Part shown: positions 16,184 to 24,245 of the stretch, piece after piece
How positions within the stretch are numbered: the first letter of the stretch is position 1
Layout of the letters: each line of letters opens with the position of its first letter
Assembly: GCF_003605635.1 (NCBI RefSeq)
Contig: NZ_QMDW01000027.1
Location: 1 to 34,416, forward strand
Length of the DNA stretch: 34,416 nt
Direction: 5' to 3'
From: Halonotius pteroides
GTDB taxonomy: Archaea; Halobacteriota; Halobacteria; Halobacteriales; Haloferacaceae
Notes under the pieces: model-generated
The model's database searches: none
Seen by the model: only the letters and a program-made list of their open reading frames with translations
Told to the model about the DNA's origin: nothing
Translations under genes and position numbers: made by a program

Positions 16184-16720
16184 TTACGAATCACCGCTCG
16201 TATCCGTCACTTCGAGCTGTTCGTCGGCCGCTGACTCTTGGGCTTCCTCGTCTGCTTCGTCGCTGGCGGCGTCGTCAGCCGTACTCTCAACTGGCTCTTC
16301 CGATTCCTCGTCACTGGAGGCGGCGGCTGAGGCCGACTGCACATCGACCGAATACCCAGCGAGGGCCTCACGCAACTCTTCGCTGGCCGATGCAATCGCT
16401 TCGAGTGTGGCTACCGTCTCCTCCAGCTCACTGATCGTTGTTTCTGTCTCCGTAGCATACTCCGAATCGAAGGCATCCGCACGCTGGCCAAGCAGGAACG
16501 TCTTCTTCACGTCTGCAACAGCCGCCTCAGCCGTGTCAGGATCTATCGTCTCCTCAACCAACTCCAAGGCAGCGACGACTGTCTCGGCATCGTGCTCGAC
16601 GATGTCAGCGTGACTCGGCAACGCTGTAGTGGCCGCTGTCAACGACTCCTCAATCTCTGACTGGATGTCTGCAGTCGCTTCCGTGAACAGCTCCTCATCA
16701 TCAAAGCTCGCCTGTGACAT
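16184..16720 (-). CDS. DUF5790 family haloarchaeal protein
   Basis: Protein of 178 aa beginning MSQASFDDEELFTEATADIQ, the characteristic opening of the haloarchaeal DUF5790 family, whose function is not known. The first ~130 residues are helical and acidic. The last ~50 are a low-complexity tail rich in Asp, Glu, Ser and Ala, probably disordered. ATG at 16718-16720 is used rather than the in-frame start four codons earlier, because the family begins at MSQA. It has no membrane segment or signal peptide and appears monocistronic. Confidence 0.8.
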   Translation of the reverse strand: MSQASFDDEELFTEATADIQSEIEESLTAATTALPSHADIVEHDAETVVAALELVEETIDPDTAEAAVADVKKTFLLGQRADAFDSEYATETETTISELEETVATLEAIASASEELREALAGYSVDVQSASAAASSDEESEEPVESTADDAASDEADEEAQESAADEQLEVTDTSGDS

Positions 16721-16797
16721 ACAGACGGCCACGGGAGGCGACCGAAAGAGGGTGTCGAAGGTGAAAGTATAGGATGATCCTGTGAGTCAGTCCCACC

Positions 16798-17243
16798 ATG
16801 CCCAGCTTTGCTATTCAGACGTACACTACGTACGAGGAATTTGCAGCAGACTGGTCAGCCCCTGACAAAGAGACACGGATGACGTGGCACTACTCGAACA
16901 GATCGACGATGACGAAGTGCTGGTTGAGCTGCCTCAGTGGCTTGCAGACGAAAACGTCGGCTACACACAGGGCTCAGTGCCCACAGCTTTCGTTGGCCGG
17001 ATCGCTACTGAATCCAATGAAGCAATTCAACTCGCCGACTCCGCCGCTGCCAGATCAATCCGAAAGCTCGCTCATCGGATTTCCCAATTAGAACAGAGCG
17101 ATTCCGACGAGCAAGACGACTGGTTAGACGACCGGCTTACTGAACACCGCGAGGAGTTCAACCAACGCAATGACGCTGTCTCACTGAACGATGAATGGCT
17201 CCCCAAATCAGCTATTGTCCAAGTCCTCAAGCGACAGGAGTGA
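16798..17243 (+). pseudogene. small hypothetical gene, apparently frameshifted
   Basis: Two overlapping frames look like one gene. From ATG 16798 the frame reads MPSFAIQTYTTYEEFAADWS and turns unlike coding sequence after about residue 27. From about 16866 another frame carries a plausible acidic protein, RDTDDVALLEQIDDDEVLVE and onward to SAIVQVLKRQE, ending at 17243. The switch corresponds to one extra or missing base near 16866-16880. The downstream part could instead be its own gene starting at GTG 16884 (119 aa). No family is recognised. The start at 16798 has nothing else to explain its coding-like N-terminus, which favours a broken single gene or a sequencing error. Confidence 0.45.
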
Positions 17244-17458
17244 TCTCTCACAGTGCGAGGCTACACCCCACCATGACGAGTGAAAACAACCCGTTATTTT
17301 CTGCCAGATTCTAATGGTGTGTGATCCGTCATGCAAGATGCACAGCGCGTATGCAGCATCTGTATTCTTCGTGAGGAGGTGGGCAACCCTCAAGACTGAA
17401 AAAGAGGAGACAAATGCTGATCAGCGACAACAACTATATTTCCTGAAATTTTGAGATT

Positions 17459-19165
17459 TCACCCCTCATTCGGGGACAATTCAACTGGGACTCTTAGTAC
17501 AAAATCAACTGTCGCTTCCGGTTCATCAGGGTCGATCTCCAATTTTATTGGCCCTCCGCTGTTCGTAACGTCAACTTTGTATGGGGTGCCAATCGCCCGT
17601 GGCTCGCCAACGTTCTCGACAGAAACACCTTCCGGCATGGTTATTGTGATATTGTCTGATTTCCCGTCTGCACTAATCTGTGAAAGAGTGACTACCAATT
17701 CCTGTTCATTTGATTCGCTAATATCCTCAGGAATAACGCATGAATTTGAAATTTGCACTGTTCCGCTTGTCGTCGCCGATGAAAGCGTTGTCAGCGAGGA
17801 GTCAGTATAGTACGGATACATTGTGACATTGTACCCTCCAATTGCGCCTCCTGATCCGCAGAAGGTTCCGCTGGGGCCATCAGCTGCTCCCCAATAGTTG
17901 CGAGAAGCGTTGATCATTTGCTTTGCATCCCATGCATCAAGCGTCCCTTCACTCCCACCAGTCAATATAGACTCATGAATTTGCCAACTCCCTTCAGAAT
18001 CAATCACATCAATCGACTTGTCCCCCATATTTCTGAACTCTGAGTCATGAACGGTGGCGTTACCAGTCGCGTTTGAGGCATCTATTCCGTCTCCGTCAGT
18101 ATCTCTTACCGTGAGATTACTTACCACAAACTTCCCATCAGATTTTTCTGCGTTAATTCCATTATCAGCAGTTCGGACACTCGTATTTCGAATTATTGCT
18201 TTACCCGAAAAACCGTCATCAATTTCAACTGCATCATCGGACGTATTTCGAAGAATAACCGATTCTATCCTCCAATTCCCATTTGTTTCTGCGAGATCAA
18301 TTCCTATATCCGGATTAATAATTGTCGTATTTTGTATGACTGCTTCGCCAGATGCTTTTCGAGCATTAACTCCAGTCTCTCTACTTTCCATCCCTGGATT
18401 CTCGATAATCGTGTCTTTTATTTTCCATTCTCCAGTGGCTTCGTAGGCATTAATACCTCCTTGTTTCAAATATGATGATTTTATTATCCAGTCAGCGTTT
18501 GATCTGAAAAACCTAATTCCGGGACTTAGATTTGTGATTTGCACCGATCTTATAACCGGATTTCCACCGGTTTCAGTAGCAATTATTCCTGCTCCGCTAT
18601 CATCTGATAGTGCCTTTATTTGTGTATTAACAATGGCTGGGCTGCCAGTACTATCATACATATCAATACCAACATCGTTCGTCTCAATCGTTGTATTGGC
18701 TACACGCCAGTCTCCGGTTGATCCATAGTTTAGAATACCACGTTCAACCTTTCTGATAGTTACATTACGAATTTCCAAATCGTTGTCTGAAAACTCATTA
18801 TCGATGCCAAACTGCCAACCGGTTATGTGAACTCCAACTATTTCGGGCTCCGCATCATCAGAAATGCTGATCCCTGTAGAGTCGGTTATTTCTGATTGAT
18901 TTGAAATATCGACAATTCCATCTGTGAAAATTACTACATTTTTGTCGATATTTATTGATTCTCTATACGTGCCTGATTGGATTTTGATACGATCAGAGTC
19001 ACTTGCGCTGTCTATTGCGTTTTGAATTGAACTGTGATCACCAGTCCCATCAGTGGCAACAACGATGTCTGCTGACTGTGCCGCTGCACTTCCAGTCATG
19101 GCTATTGAGAGTCCTACCAGAACAAGCACAGCCGTGGATATCCACGAATACGTCTGGTCATTCAT
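17459..19165 (-). CDS. secreted right-handed beta-helix (NosD-like/pectin-lyase-fold) protein
   Basis: Exported protein of about 568 aa. A Sec-type signal peptide is visible: a hydrophobic STAVLVLVGLSIAMTG followed by SAAAQSA. The start of the mature part, ATDGTGDHSSIQNAIDSASD, is typical of pectin-lyase-fold proteins. About eleven coils of 22-23 residues follow, each with a turn such as STGDWRV, ATGEWKI, TNGNWRI or SEGSWQI and an Asn- or Ile-rich strand. The NYWGAADGPSGTFC motif of NosD-like domains ends the helix, and a beta-rich tail follows. No C-terminal membrane anchor or sorting motif is seen. A TATA box at 19191-19200 would place transcription start near 19169, so ATG 19165 is preferred over ATG 19180. 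Base composition is more AT-rich than its neighbours. Substrate unknown. Confidence 0.8.
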   Translation of the reverse strand: MNDQTYSWISTAVLVLVGLSIAMTGSAAAQSADIVVATDGTGDHSSIQNAIDSASDSDRIKIQSGTYRESINIDKNVVIFTDGIVDISNQSEITDSTGISISDDAEPEIVGVHITGWQFGIDNEFSDNDLEIRNVTIRKVERGILNYGSTGDWRVANTTIETNDVGIDMYDSTGSPAIVNTQIKALSDDSGAGIIATETGGNPVIRSVQITNLSPGIRFFRSNADWIIKSSYLKQGGINAYEATGEWKIKDTIIENPGMESRETGVNARKASGEAVIQNTTIINPDIGIDLAETNGNWRIESVILRNTSDDAVEIDDGFSGKAIIRNTSVRTADNGINAEKSDGKFVVSNLTVRDTDGDGIDASNATGNATVHDSEFRNMGDKSIDVIDSEGSWQIHESILTGGSEGTLDAWDAKQMINASRNYWGAADGPSGTFCGSGGAIGGYNVTMYPYYTDSSLTTLSSATTSGTVQISNSCVIPEDISESNEQELVVTLSQISADGKSDNITITMPEGVSVENVGEPRAIGTPYKVDVTNSGGPIKLEIDPDEPEATVDFVLRVPVELSPNEG

Positions 19166-19532
19166 ATTATGCTCCACCATATTTGAATGAATTTATATTA
19201 TTACGGGTGATACCACTGCAAGCCGTGACACCAATATGTTGGTACCGTTTCCAACTTCGCACGCGTGACATTGAGTCATTATGCCTGTTGGATTGTAATA
19301 AAACTGTGTGTGCCACTGGCTTGGTGCACTCATACATGCTATCTAACGGATTTCAATTGGAATCGACTGCTGAATCCGACCTCTCTATCTCGTATGGTGT
19401 TCGTATCAAAAGATAGCACGGATGAACAGCCTTCGTATTATTCAACAGGACGAGTTCCAGTCGCCAGAGTAGCAAATCTACTAGCTCAGAACCTCAAACG
19501 ATTATATATGGGCGGTAGAATTCTATGATGGA
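19166..19532. other. intergenic: divergent promoters of the beta-helix gene and the DUF1931 gene
   Basis: Leftward TATA box (ATTTATATTA on plus, 19191-19200) for the beta-helix gene. A rightward TATA box, TTATATA at about 19502-19508, lies some 27 bp before the ATG at 19533, consistent with a nearly leaderless transcript. No gene is supported between them. Confidence 0.55.
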
Positions 19533-19700
19533 ATGACTGACCTCATTGTCAAATCAGGCGTGAAAGAAGCACTGGCAGATCACCCGGTTTCAGCTGATTT
19601 CTACGAAGCTGTCAACGACGAAGTCGGTGAACTGCTCACTGATGCTGCCGAACGAGCCGAGGCAAACGACCGGAAGACTGTCGAACCCCGAGATCTGTAG
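19533..19700 (+). CDS. DUF1931-type small histone-fold protein
   Basis: A 55-aa protein beginning MTDLIVKSGVKEALADHPVS and ending DRKTVEPRDL. This closely fits the haloarchaeal DUF1931 family of very small histone-fold-like proteins, in which VK-x3-KEAL starts the first helix and NDRKTVxPRDL ends the domain. The role is not established; DNA binding by the histone-like fold is an inference. A TATA-like TTATATA about 27 bp upstream and no obvious Shine-Dalgarno sequence suggest a leaderless mRNA. It is complete, with a stop at 19698-19700. Confidence 0.8.
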   Translation: MTDLIVKSGVKEALADHPVSADFYEAVNDEVGELLTDAAERAEANDRKTVEPRDL

Positions 19701-20181
19701 GTCGGCAACGAATATCGGGATTCAGTTCTCAAAACGATAGTGGCGGATCGGCTGCCCATTATTTGTTAGCAGTTTCTACTAACTACCGGTCGGCCAAATC
19801 GCCACACCATCTATATGTATCGGTGCCACCGGTGGAGTGAGCCACGAATAGCTGAAATGGTGGTGTGTTGGCGTAACCGAGTTATTGGATAACTCGACTA
19901 CTGAACCCGCGCAACCGCTCTATATCGGGGGTGATTTGGAGGAAATCAGTGCTTCTATAAGCGGATACTCAGAACAATTCGATTATATTTCGGATTAAAA
20001 ACGACGGGAGACTCACACCAAATGCCTGCTCGATCCATTCGATGGGGAGGCTTCTAACTCGAAGCTGCCGCGTGAGATATCGATTGAAAACGCAAAATTT
20101 CGATACAGTTGATTCTAATGGCCAACCTCATAGTGCTCATGGATACCAATTCGTAGTGCAGCCCAGGATGCACCGCCACTG
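19701..20181. other. intergenic, possible coding remnant at 19885-19998
   Basis: Nothing firm is seen. On the plus strand a frame without a good start codon reads LDNSTTEPAQPLYIGGDLEE and on to FDYISD before a TAA at 19996-19998. It looks more protein-like than its surroundings and could be the end of a decayed gene. The rest shows no gene, repeat or convincing promoter. Confidence 0.3.
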
Positions 20182-20514
20182 CTACTCATTGACGACACCC
20201 TCGTAATCCCAGACGAGACCACCCCCATCACGATGAACCTCGTATCGGTACGGCCCATGCGGGCATGTTGAGCACGATTCCTTGCCACAGGGCACTTTCT
20301 TGATGACTGTTGTCGTCTCACCCGTGTCATCAACTGTTTCAAGACGTTCTTCTTCGGCAACCTCGATCTCATCTGCCGAGAGATCAGATCGATACTCGAG
20401 CAACTCGTTAATCCACCCTTGCAGCTCTCGGAGAGTACCGTCGTTCTGTTTGGGAACACCTTCGGCGAGGTACTTTGGCAGACCCTCAGGCGGTTGAGGC
20501 TGTTCTGCTGGCAT
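20182..20514 (-). CDS. small protein with CGKxxCxxC-HGPY motif (DUF6788-like)
   Basis: Acidic 110-aa protein. The N-terminus MPAEQPQPPEGLPKYLAEGV leads into helical segments (LRELQGWINELLEYRSDLS), and the C-terminus carries VPCGKESCSTCPHGPYRYEV. The CGKxxCxxC plus HGPY pattern resembles the short DUF6788-type Cys motif and could bind a metal. ATG 20512-20514 is used; a TTG three codons upstream is less likely. An 11-bp inverted repeat surrounds a TATA-like box and overlaps the start region, so expression is probably tightly controlled, perhaps by its own product. Function unknown. Confidence 0.65.
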   Translation of the reverse strand: MPAEQPQPPEGLPKYLAEGVPKQNDGTLRELQGWINELLEYRSDLSADEIEVAEEERLETVDDTGETTTVIKKVPCGKESCSTCPHGPYRYEVHRDGGGLVWDYEGVVNE

Positions 20515-20560
20515 TCTTACCAAACAAAACGAGGAGATATAAGATTAAAGTTTGGTAAGA
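20515..20560 (-). promoter_or_regulatory. operator/promoter: 11-bp inverted repeat around a TATA box
   Basis: TCTTACCAAAC at 20515-20525 and GTTTGGTAAGA at 20550-20560 are perfect inverse copies. Between them, on the minus strand, lies CTTATATC, a TATA-like box (20535-20542). A bound dimer would cover the promoter and start site of the leftward gene. A near copy of the same arrangement is at 29056-29100. Confidence 0.6.
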
Positions 20561-20740
20561 TTCTAAATTCTAGTGAGGTGTAGGGAGGTTCTTTGCGTTC
20601 ACGTGTGAGAGTCAACAGCATAAGATGGATCGAGCTAGCCAAGAAGTGGATTTCTGGATGGGAAGATTTTGTCGTCGAGATCTGCCAGTCAACCTTAGAT
20701 CCGTATGAATGTTTTATTATGATTCTCGTGGAATATCTGA

Positions 20741-21195
20741 ACACCCCCGTGTCCGCAGAGTCTGCAGAGTGGATAACTTATAAAACACACACCCCCCACC
20801 ATGTCCGCAGAGTAGCGAGAAATAACAGGGGTTGATAGGATAAACACCGTTAAGAGAGTCTAAAAGGACGTTTTTTGAGGGAATACACGAAATATATCAG
20901 GCAGCGCAAAATGAATTCGCGTGACAAAGAAGTGTTCTAACATTTTCTTTATTTTATTTACCCACTACGGGTTTGGTTATTGAGTATTGGTAATAAAGAT
21001 ACCGGCTAGATTAGGCGTGATTCTAAGCAATAACTTTGTCAGGATCTATCGGCCTCTCAAATAGCCATGAGCGTCTGTACAACCGAAAGCCTAGGTGGAT
21101 TATCTTGAGATACAGCGGACGTAGTGGGGGGTGTGTGTTTTAAGCCAGATTTCTTCTCCAGACACAGAAGACACTCCGGACGCAGGGGTTTTAAG
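20741..21195. other. replication origin with four origin-recognition boxes
   Basis: Upstream of orc1/cdc6. On the minus strand, boxes at 20781-20808 (28 bp) and 20741-20756 read GCGGAC, four variable bases, then a G tract. On the plus strand matching boxes lie at 21115-21142 and 21176-21195. The two inner boxes agree at 26 of 28 positions (GCGGAC, N4, TGGGGGGTGTGTGTTTTA) in opposite orientation. Between them is an AT-rich stretch, densest around 20935-21000, suited to unwinding. Origin boxes with a G-string, arranged as inverted pairs next to orc1/cdc6, are known for haloarchaeal origins. Confidence 0.85.
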
Positions 21196-21219
21196 TACCA
21201 ACCGTGTTAGTAGTTCTCT

Positions 21220-22437
21220 ATGCCCTCTAAATATGCAGGCCAATCGACCATCTTCGATGACGAAGAAGTCTTGTCTGAAGATTGGACTCCGGACGATTTG
21301 CCTGAAAGGGATGACGAGATCAACCAGCTTGAATCAGCTTTTGCTCCAGCAACACGGGGTGCTGGAGCCGACAACGTTTTTCTCTACGGTAAGGCTGGAC
21401 AGGGAAAAACTGCGGCTGCACAAGTTGAGTTATCCGAACTTGAGTATCACGCAGAAAATGAATCCGATATCCTCGATCTCACTACGCTATTCGTCTCATG
21501 CGAAGATTTGACTACCTCATTTCAGGTTGTTAATCAAATCGTCTATCAGCTCACTGGTGAACGGATGAATGGACTTAGTACGTCAGAGGCATTTGACCGA
21601 ATGTTTGAGGAATTTAACAAAATAGGTGGGACTATTATTTTGGTTTTAGACGAAATTGATAATATTGGAACAGATGACAAAATTCTTTATTCTATTCCCC
21701 GTGCAAGATCAAAAGGGTATGTTAACGAGGATGTCTACCCGAGCATTGTAGGTATCTCAAATAACCTCAAGTGGCGAGATAACCTCTCACCTAAAGTCAA
21801 AGACTCCTTGTACGATGAAAGTGTCCATTTTGTTCCGTATGATGCTAAACAACTTGGAGAAATTCTTGAACGTCGTGCAGAAAAAGCGTTCATTGATGAG
21901 GATGTGCTAGGGAATGATGTCATACCAATAGCATCTGCTTTTGCTGCACAAGACAAAGGTTCGGCACGACAGGCTATCGGGTACCTACGCAAGGCTGCAA
22001 AGCTTGCTTCCTCCAAGGGTGATGAAACGGTTACTGAATCTCATGTTAGGGAAGCTGAGGCATTGATTGAGAAAGAGCGAGTTGAGGAGGGTATGCGAGG
22101 TCTCACAACTCAAGGTCATCTTGCCCTTGCTGCGACAACCGCACTAGAATTATCAAACGACACTCCAGCTAGAACCAAAATCATCTATGGTATTTATAAA
22201 ACTATGGCGAAAAAAATTGATGTCAATATTCTCGCTATGCGACGAATGAGAGATCAACTTCATGATCTCGATATGCAAGGTATCATGATTCGATCTGAAT
22301 TTAACGATGGATCTCAAGGCGGTCACTATTATAAATACGAACTCGGTATTGAGACCGAAGCAGCCGTTAGCGTGCTATCAAATATTTCGCGTCTTGATGA
22401 AATTGACCTCAATAGTATCGAGAGCGCACACCGGTGA
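21220..22437 (+). CDS. Orc1/Cdc6 replication initiator
   Basis: Origin-binding AAA+ initiator of 405 aa that should recognise the adjacent boxes and load the MCM helicase. Visible motifs are Walker A FLYGKAGQGKT (about residues 57-64), Walker B ILVLDEIDNIG (about 141-150), a sensor-1 region near YPSIVGISNNLKW and a sensor-2-like arginine in KGSARQAIGYLRKA. A C-terminal winged-helix domain (about 290-400) carries the DNA-binding part. The ATG at 21220 follows the last origin box by 24 bp, so boxes and promoter overlap and self-regulation is likely. It probably drives replication of this replicon; which of several paralogues it is cannot be told. Confidence 0.93.
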   Translation: MPSKYAGQSTIFDDEEVLSEDWTPDDLPERDDEINQLESAFAPATRGAGADNVFLYGKAGQGKTAAAQVELSELEYHAENESDILDLTTLFVSCEDLTTSFQVVNQIVYQLTGERMNGLSTSEAFDRMFEEFNKIGGTIILVLDEIDNIGTDDKILYSIPRARSKGYVNEDVYPSIVGISNNLKWRDNLSPKVKDSLYDESVHFVPYDAKQLGEILERRAEKAFIDEDVLGNDVIPIASAFAAQDKGSARQAIGYLRKAAKLASSKGDETVTESHVREAEALIEKERVEEGMRGLTTQGHLALAATTALELSNDTPARTKIIYGIYKTMAKKIDVNILAMRRMRDQLHDLDMQGIMIRSEFNDGSQGGHYYKYELGIETEAAVSVLSNISRLDEIDLNSIESAHR

Positions 22438-22820
22438 CGTTTCGATGCCCGAACGACGACTGTTAGTATCAAACTGACGTGAACGGAACGATAACCATTG
22501 CAGACTGTTACCATAGTGGAGAGAGCACTACCCAAGCGATTGCGCTTCTGCTCAAGAGACTATGTCGATGCCTCGACTATGGATGAGTTTCTTTGACTGG
22601 AACAAGATAACCAAACCAATGCTAGACGGCGAAACATTGTTTTTCGAAATCGCTAGTTCATACAACAAGAATCGACGGTTTGATCCTTCCAATCACTTCT
22701 GACGAGATTCGGAGAGAAGCTGCTCGTAACTCTCGACAGAAAACGCCTGGATACAAAGCCATTTTCTAAAAACGGAAACAGATACGAAAACGCAAACGCA
22801 AACGAGTACGCAAACGCAAA
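22438..22820. other. intergenic between orc1/cdc6 and the partition operon
   Basis: No gene is certain. A 46-aa frame at 22562-22702 (plus) begins MSMPRLWMSFFDWNKITKPM, and a partly overlapping frame just before it ends DASTMDEFL. They could be remnants of one decayed gene. The right end carries the repeats described at 22790-22821. Confidence 0.3.
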
Positions 22821-22821
22821 C
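22790..22821. repeat. tandem iterons, candidate centromere (parS-like)
   Basis: A 14-bp unit ACGCAAACGCAAAC occurs at 22790-22803 and again at 22808-22821, separated by GAGT; each unit is itself a double CGCAAA motif. A looser AAACGGAAACAG stretch precedes them. They end at the stop codon of the parA partner gene. The core GCAAACGC recurs in the parA promoter at 24071-24078, which points to one binding protein for both. Confidence 0.65.
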
Positions 22822-23201
22822 TAGTAGTCGTTTTCGACTCTTTGAACCCGTGCCCGCTTTTCAGCTTCGGCGAGCTCTGGTGTTACGTCCTGAATGCTAT
22901 ATCGAACTAATAACCGCAGTAACTCACTGCGGTCGCCTTTTGAATCCTTGTCAGACCCTAACTCGGAACGTAGGGTTTCGACCGTTGACTGAAGCCGTTC
23001 AGGATTCTGTTTTAATGCTTGGAAGAGTGCGGCTGTGCGCTCATCACGAAATGCAATGGTTTTTGACACATCTCCGGACTCGATACGACCCATCGCCTCT
23101 GCGAGGTCGTCAACAAAATGCTCGGTGGCTTTTGCTTCCTCATCGAGAGAACTGCCGCGATCATCTTTCATACTATCAGGAACTTGTATATCGTCGCTCA
23201 T
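22821..23201 (-). CDS. ParA-partner protein, probable centromere-binding factor
   Basis: Protein of 126 aa encoded directly behind parA. Its ATG overlaps the parA stop by 4 bp, so the two are translationally coupled. It has an acidic N-terminal half (KATEHFVDDLAEAMGRIESG), then FRDERTAALFQALKQNPERL, and a basic C-terminal helix ELAEAEKRARVQRVEN. No canonical ParB helix-turn-helix is visible, and it is too short for a full ParB. By position it should be the adaptor that binds the flanking GCAAACGC repeats and stimulates ParA, as in other small-partner partition systems. Binding itself is inference. Confidence 0.65.
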   Translation of the reverse strand: MSDDIQVPDSMKDDRGSSLDEEAKATEHFVDDLAEAMGRIESGDVSKTIAFRDERTAALFQALKQNPERLQSTVETLRSELGSDKDSKGDRSELLRLLVRYSIQDVTPELAEAEKRARVQRVENDY

Positions 23202-24052
23202 CGTTTACCTCCAATACGATCAACTAGTTCACGGGCGTTGGCGAGGTAGGCTTCCTTTGCACGGCTGGCTGTAGCCGAGGGCTCTTCGAGCTCGAAAATA
23301 GTCTTTCCTGCTTCAGTTGCGTTTCTGATGTCTTGTGATTTTGCCACCGGGTTAGGTGCCATTGCACCGTTGAACTCCTCTTGATAGCGGTTCATATAAT
23401 CATCAGCGAGAGTGGTTCCTCGCTCGAATTTATTTGGTATTACCATGGTAAGTTCTGCATCGATATCCCAGTTTGAACGATATTTATCGATATCCTCAGC
23501 TAATTGCTTAAGCTGACCAAACTCGTAACTCCCCATCTCTACAGGTGCGATTATGTTTTCAGCTGCCCACACTCCATTGTATGGTACAATCCTAGACAAT
23601 CCCGGTAGATCGATTAGGATAAAATCATATCGGCCTTCGAGATATTCGTCAACAAATGCTTTTAGCCGACCGTAGCGATCCTCTCGATCCTCAACATTGT
23701 TCAGTTCACCATCGACGCTATCGAGTCCTGGATGTGCCGGGATCAGATCCATGCCCTCGTTTGTCTCGTAGATTAAACGATCAAGGATGGCATCAGCACC
23801 GTTCATCTTCACGAGTTTTCCAAAGTCGTCGTCGAATACCGATGAGAGGTTAGGGAAATCCTCGTCATTCTCGATTGCCTTCTGTTGTGGTTCGTAGAGA
23901 CCGAACTGTTTGGCGAGATCCGACTGTTTCCCTGCTAAGTCAATCAAGATTCCTTCATGACCTAATTCAGTGAGTGCTCGCCCAAGATGAGCTGTAGTAG
24001 TTGTCTTTCCGGTTCCACCTTTGTCGAGGAATACTGCTGCACGTATTGTCAT
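23198..24052 (-). CDS. ParA family partition ATPase
   Basis: Partition ATPase of 284 aa that moves or positions the replicon. The deviant Walker A FLDKGGTGKTTTTAH (about residues 8-22), with the extra lysine typical of ParA/MinD proteins, is followed by EGILIDLAGKQSD and the Walker B-like YDFILIDLPGLSR. The downstream section MVIPNKFERGTTLADDYMN is typical for the family. The start ATG at 24050-24052 lies just downstream of an operator-like inverted repeat and TATA box. With the neighbouring origin it marks an autonomously maintained replicon. Confidence 0.92.
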   Translation of the reverse strand: MTIRAAVFLDKGGTGKTTTTAHLGRALTELGHEGILIDLAGKQSDLAKQFGLYEPQQKAIENDEDFPNLSSVFDDDFGKLVKMNGADAILDRLIYETNEGMDLIPAHPGLDSVDGELNNVEDREDRYGRLKAFVDEYLEGRYDFILIDLPGLSRIVPYNGVWAAENIIAPVEMGSYEFGQLKQLAEDIDKYRSNWDIDAELTMVIPNKFERGTTLADDYMNRYQEEFNGAMAPNPVAKSQDIRNATEAGKTIFELEEPSATASRAKEAYLANARELVDRIGGKR

Positions 24053-24059
24053 ATATACG

Positions 24060-24088
24060 TATGCGTTTCCGCAAACGCATATATTTAC
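24060..24088 (-). promoter_or_regulatory. parA promoter and operator
   Basis: TATGCGTTT (24060-24068) and AAACGCATA (24073-24081) form a perfect 9-bp inverted repeat, 8 bp upstream of the parA ATG, overlapping a minus-strand TATA-like TAAATATATG (24079-24088). Because it shares GCAAACGC with the repeats behind the partner gene, it is probably the site where the partition proteins repress their own operon. Confidence 0.65.
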
Positions 24089-24192
24089 GGGTGGTAAACC
24101 GCTTTGGAGTCAAACATCGTGGGATCAGCGTGTGATACTACGACTGGCAAGGTGAACCTCCTCGGGGTAACCCGAGGCACTCGGTCTACTCC

Positions 24193-24238
24193 GCCTGTAA
24201 AAGTGAGAATTAGTGTAATGTGGTAGCCTCTACAGGCT
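24193..24238 (-). terminator. possible terminator hairpin downstream of tbp
   Basis: Directly after the tbp stop, AGCCT (24225-24229) and AGGCT (24234-24238) can form a small hairpin, and GCCTGTA (24193-24199) pairs with TACAGGC (24231-24237). On the minus strand a T-containing stretch follows. The evidence is structural only. Confidence 0.35.
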
Positions 24239-24245
24239 CCGACAA

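Noticed and set aside
15967-16613. Two long plus-strand frames over the DUF5790 gene.
   Set aside because: Their Ser/Ala-rich products come from reading the acidic gene backwards; the minus-strand protein begins with the family motif.
20593-20835. An 80-codon plus-strand frame left of the origin.
   Set aside because: It runs through the two left origin boxes, has no recognisable domain and no promoter; its end (PHHVRR) is simply the box sequence translated.
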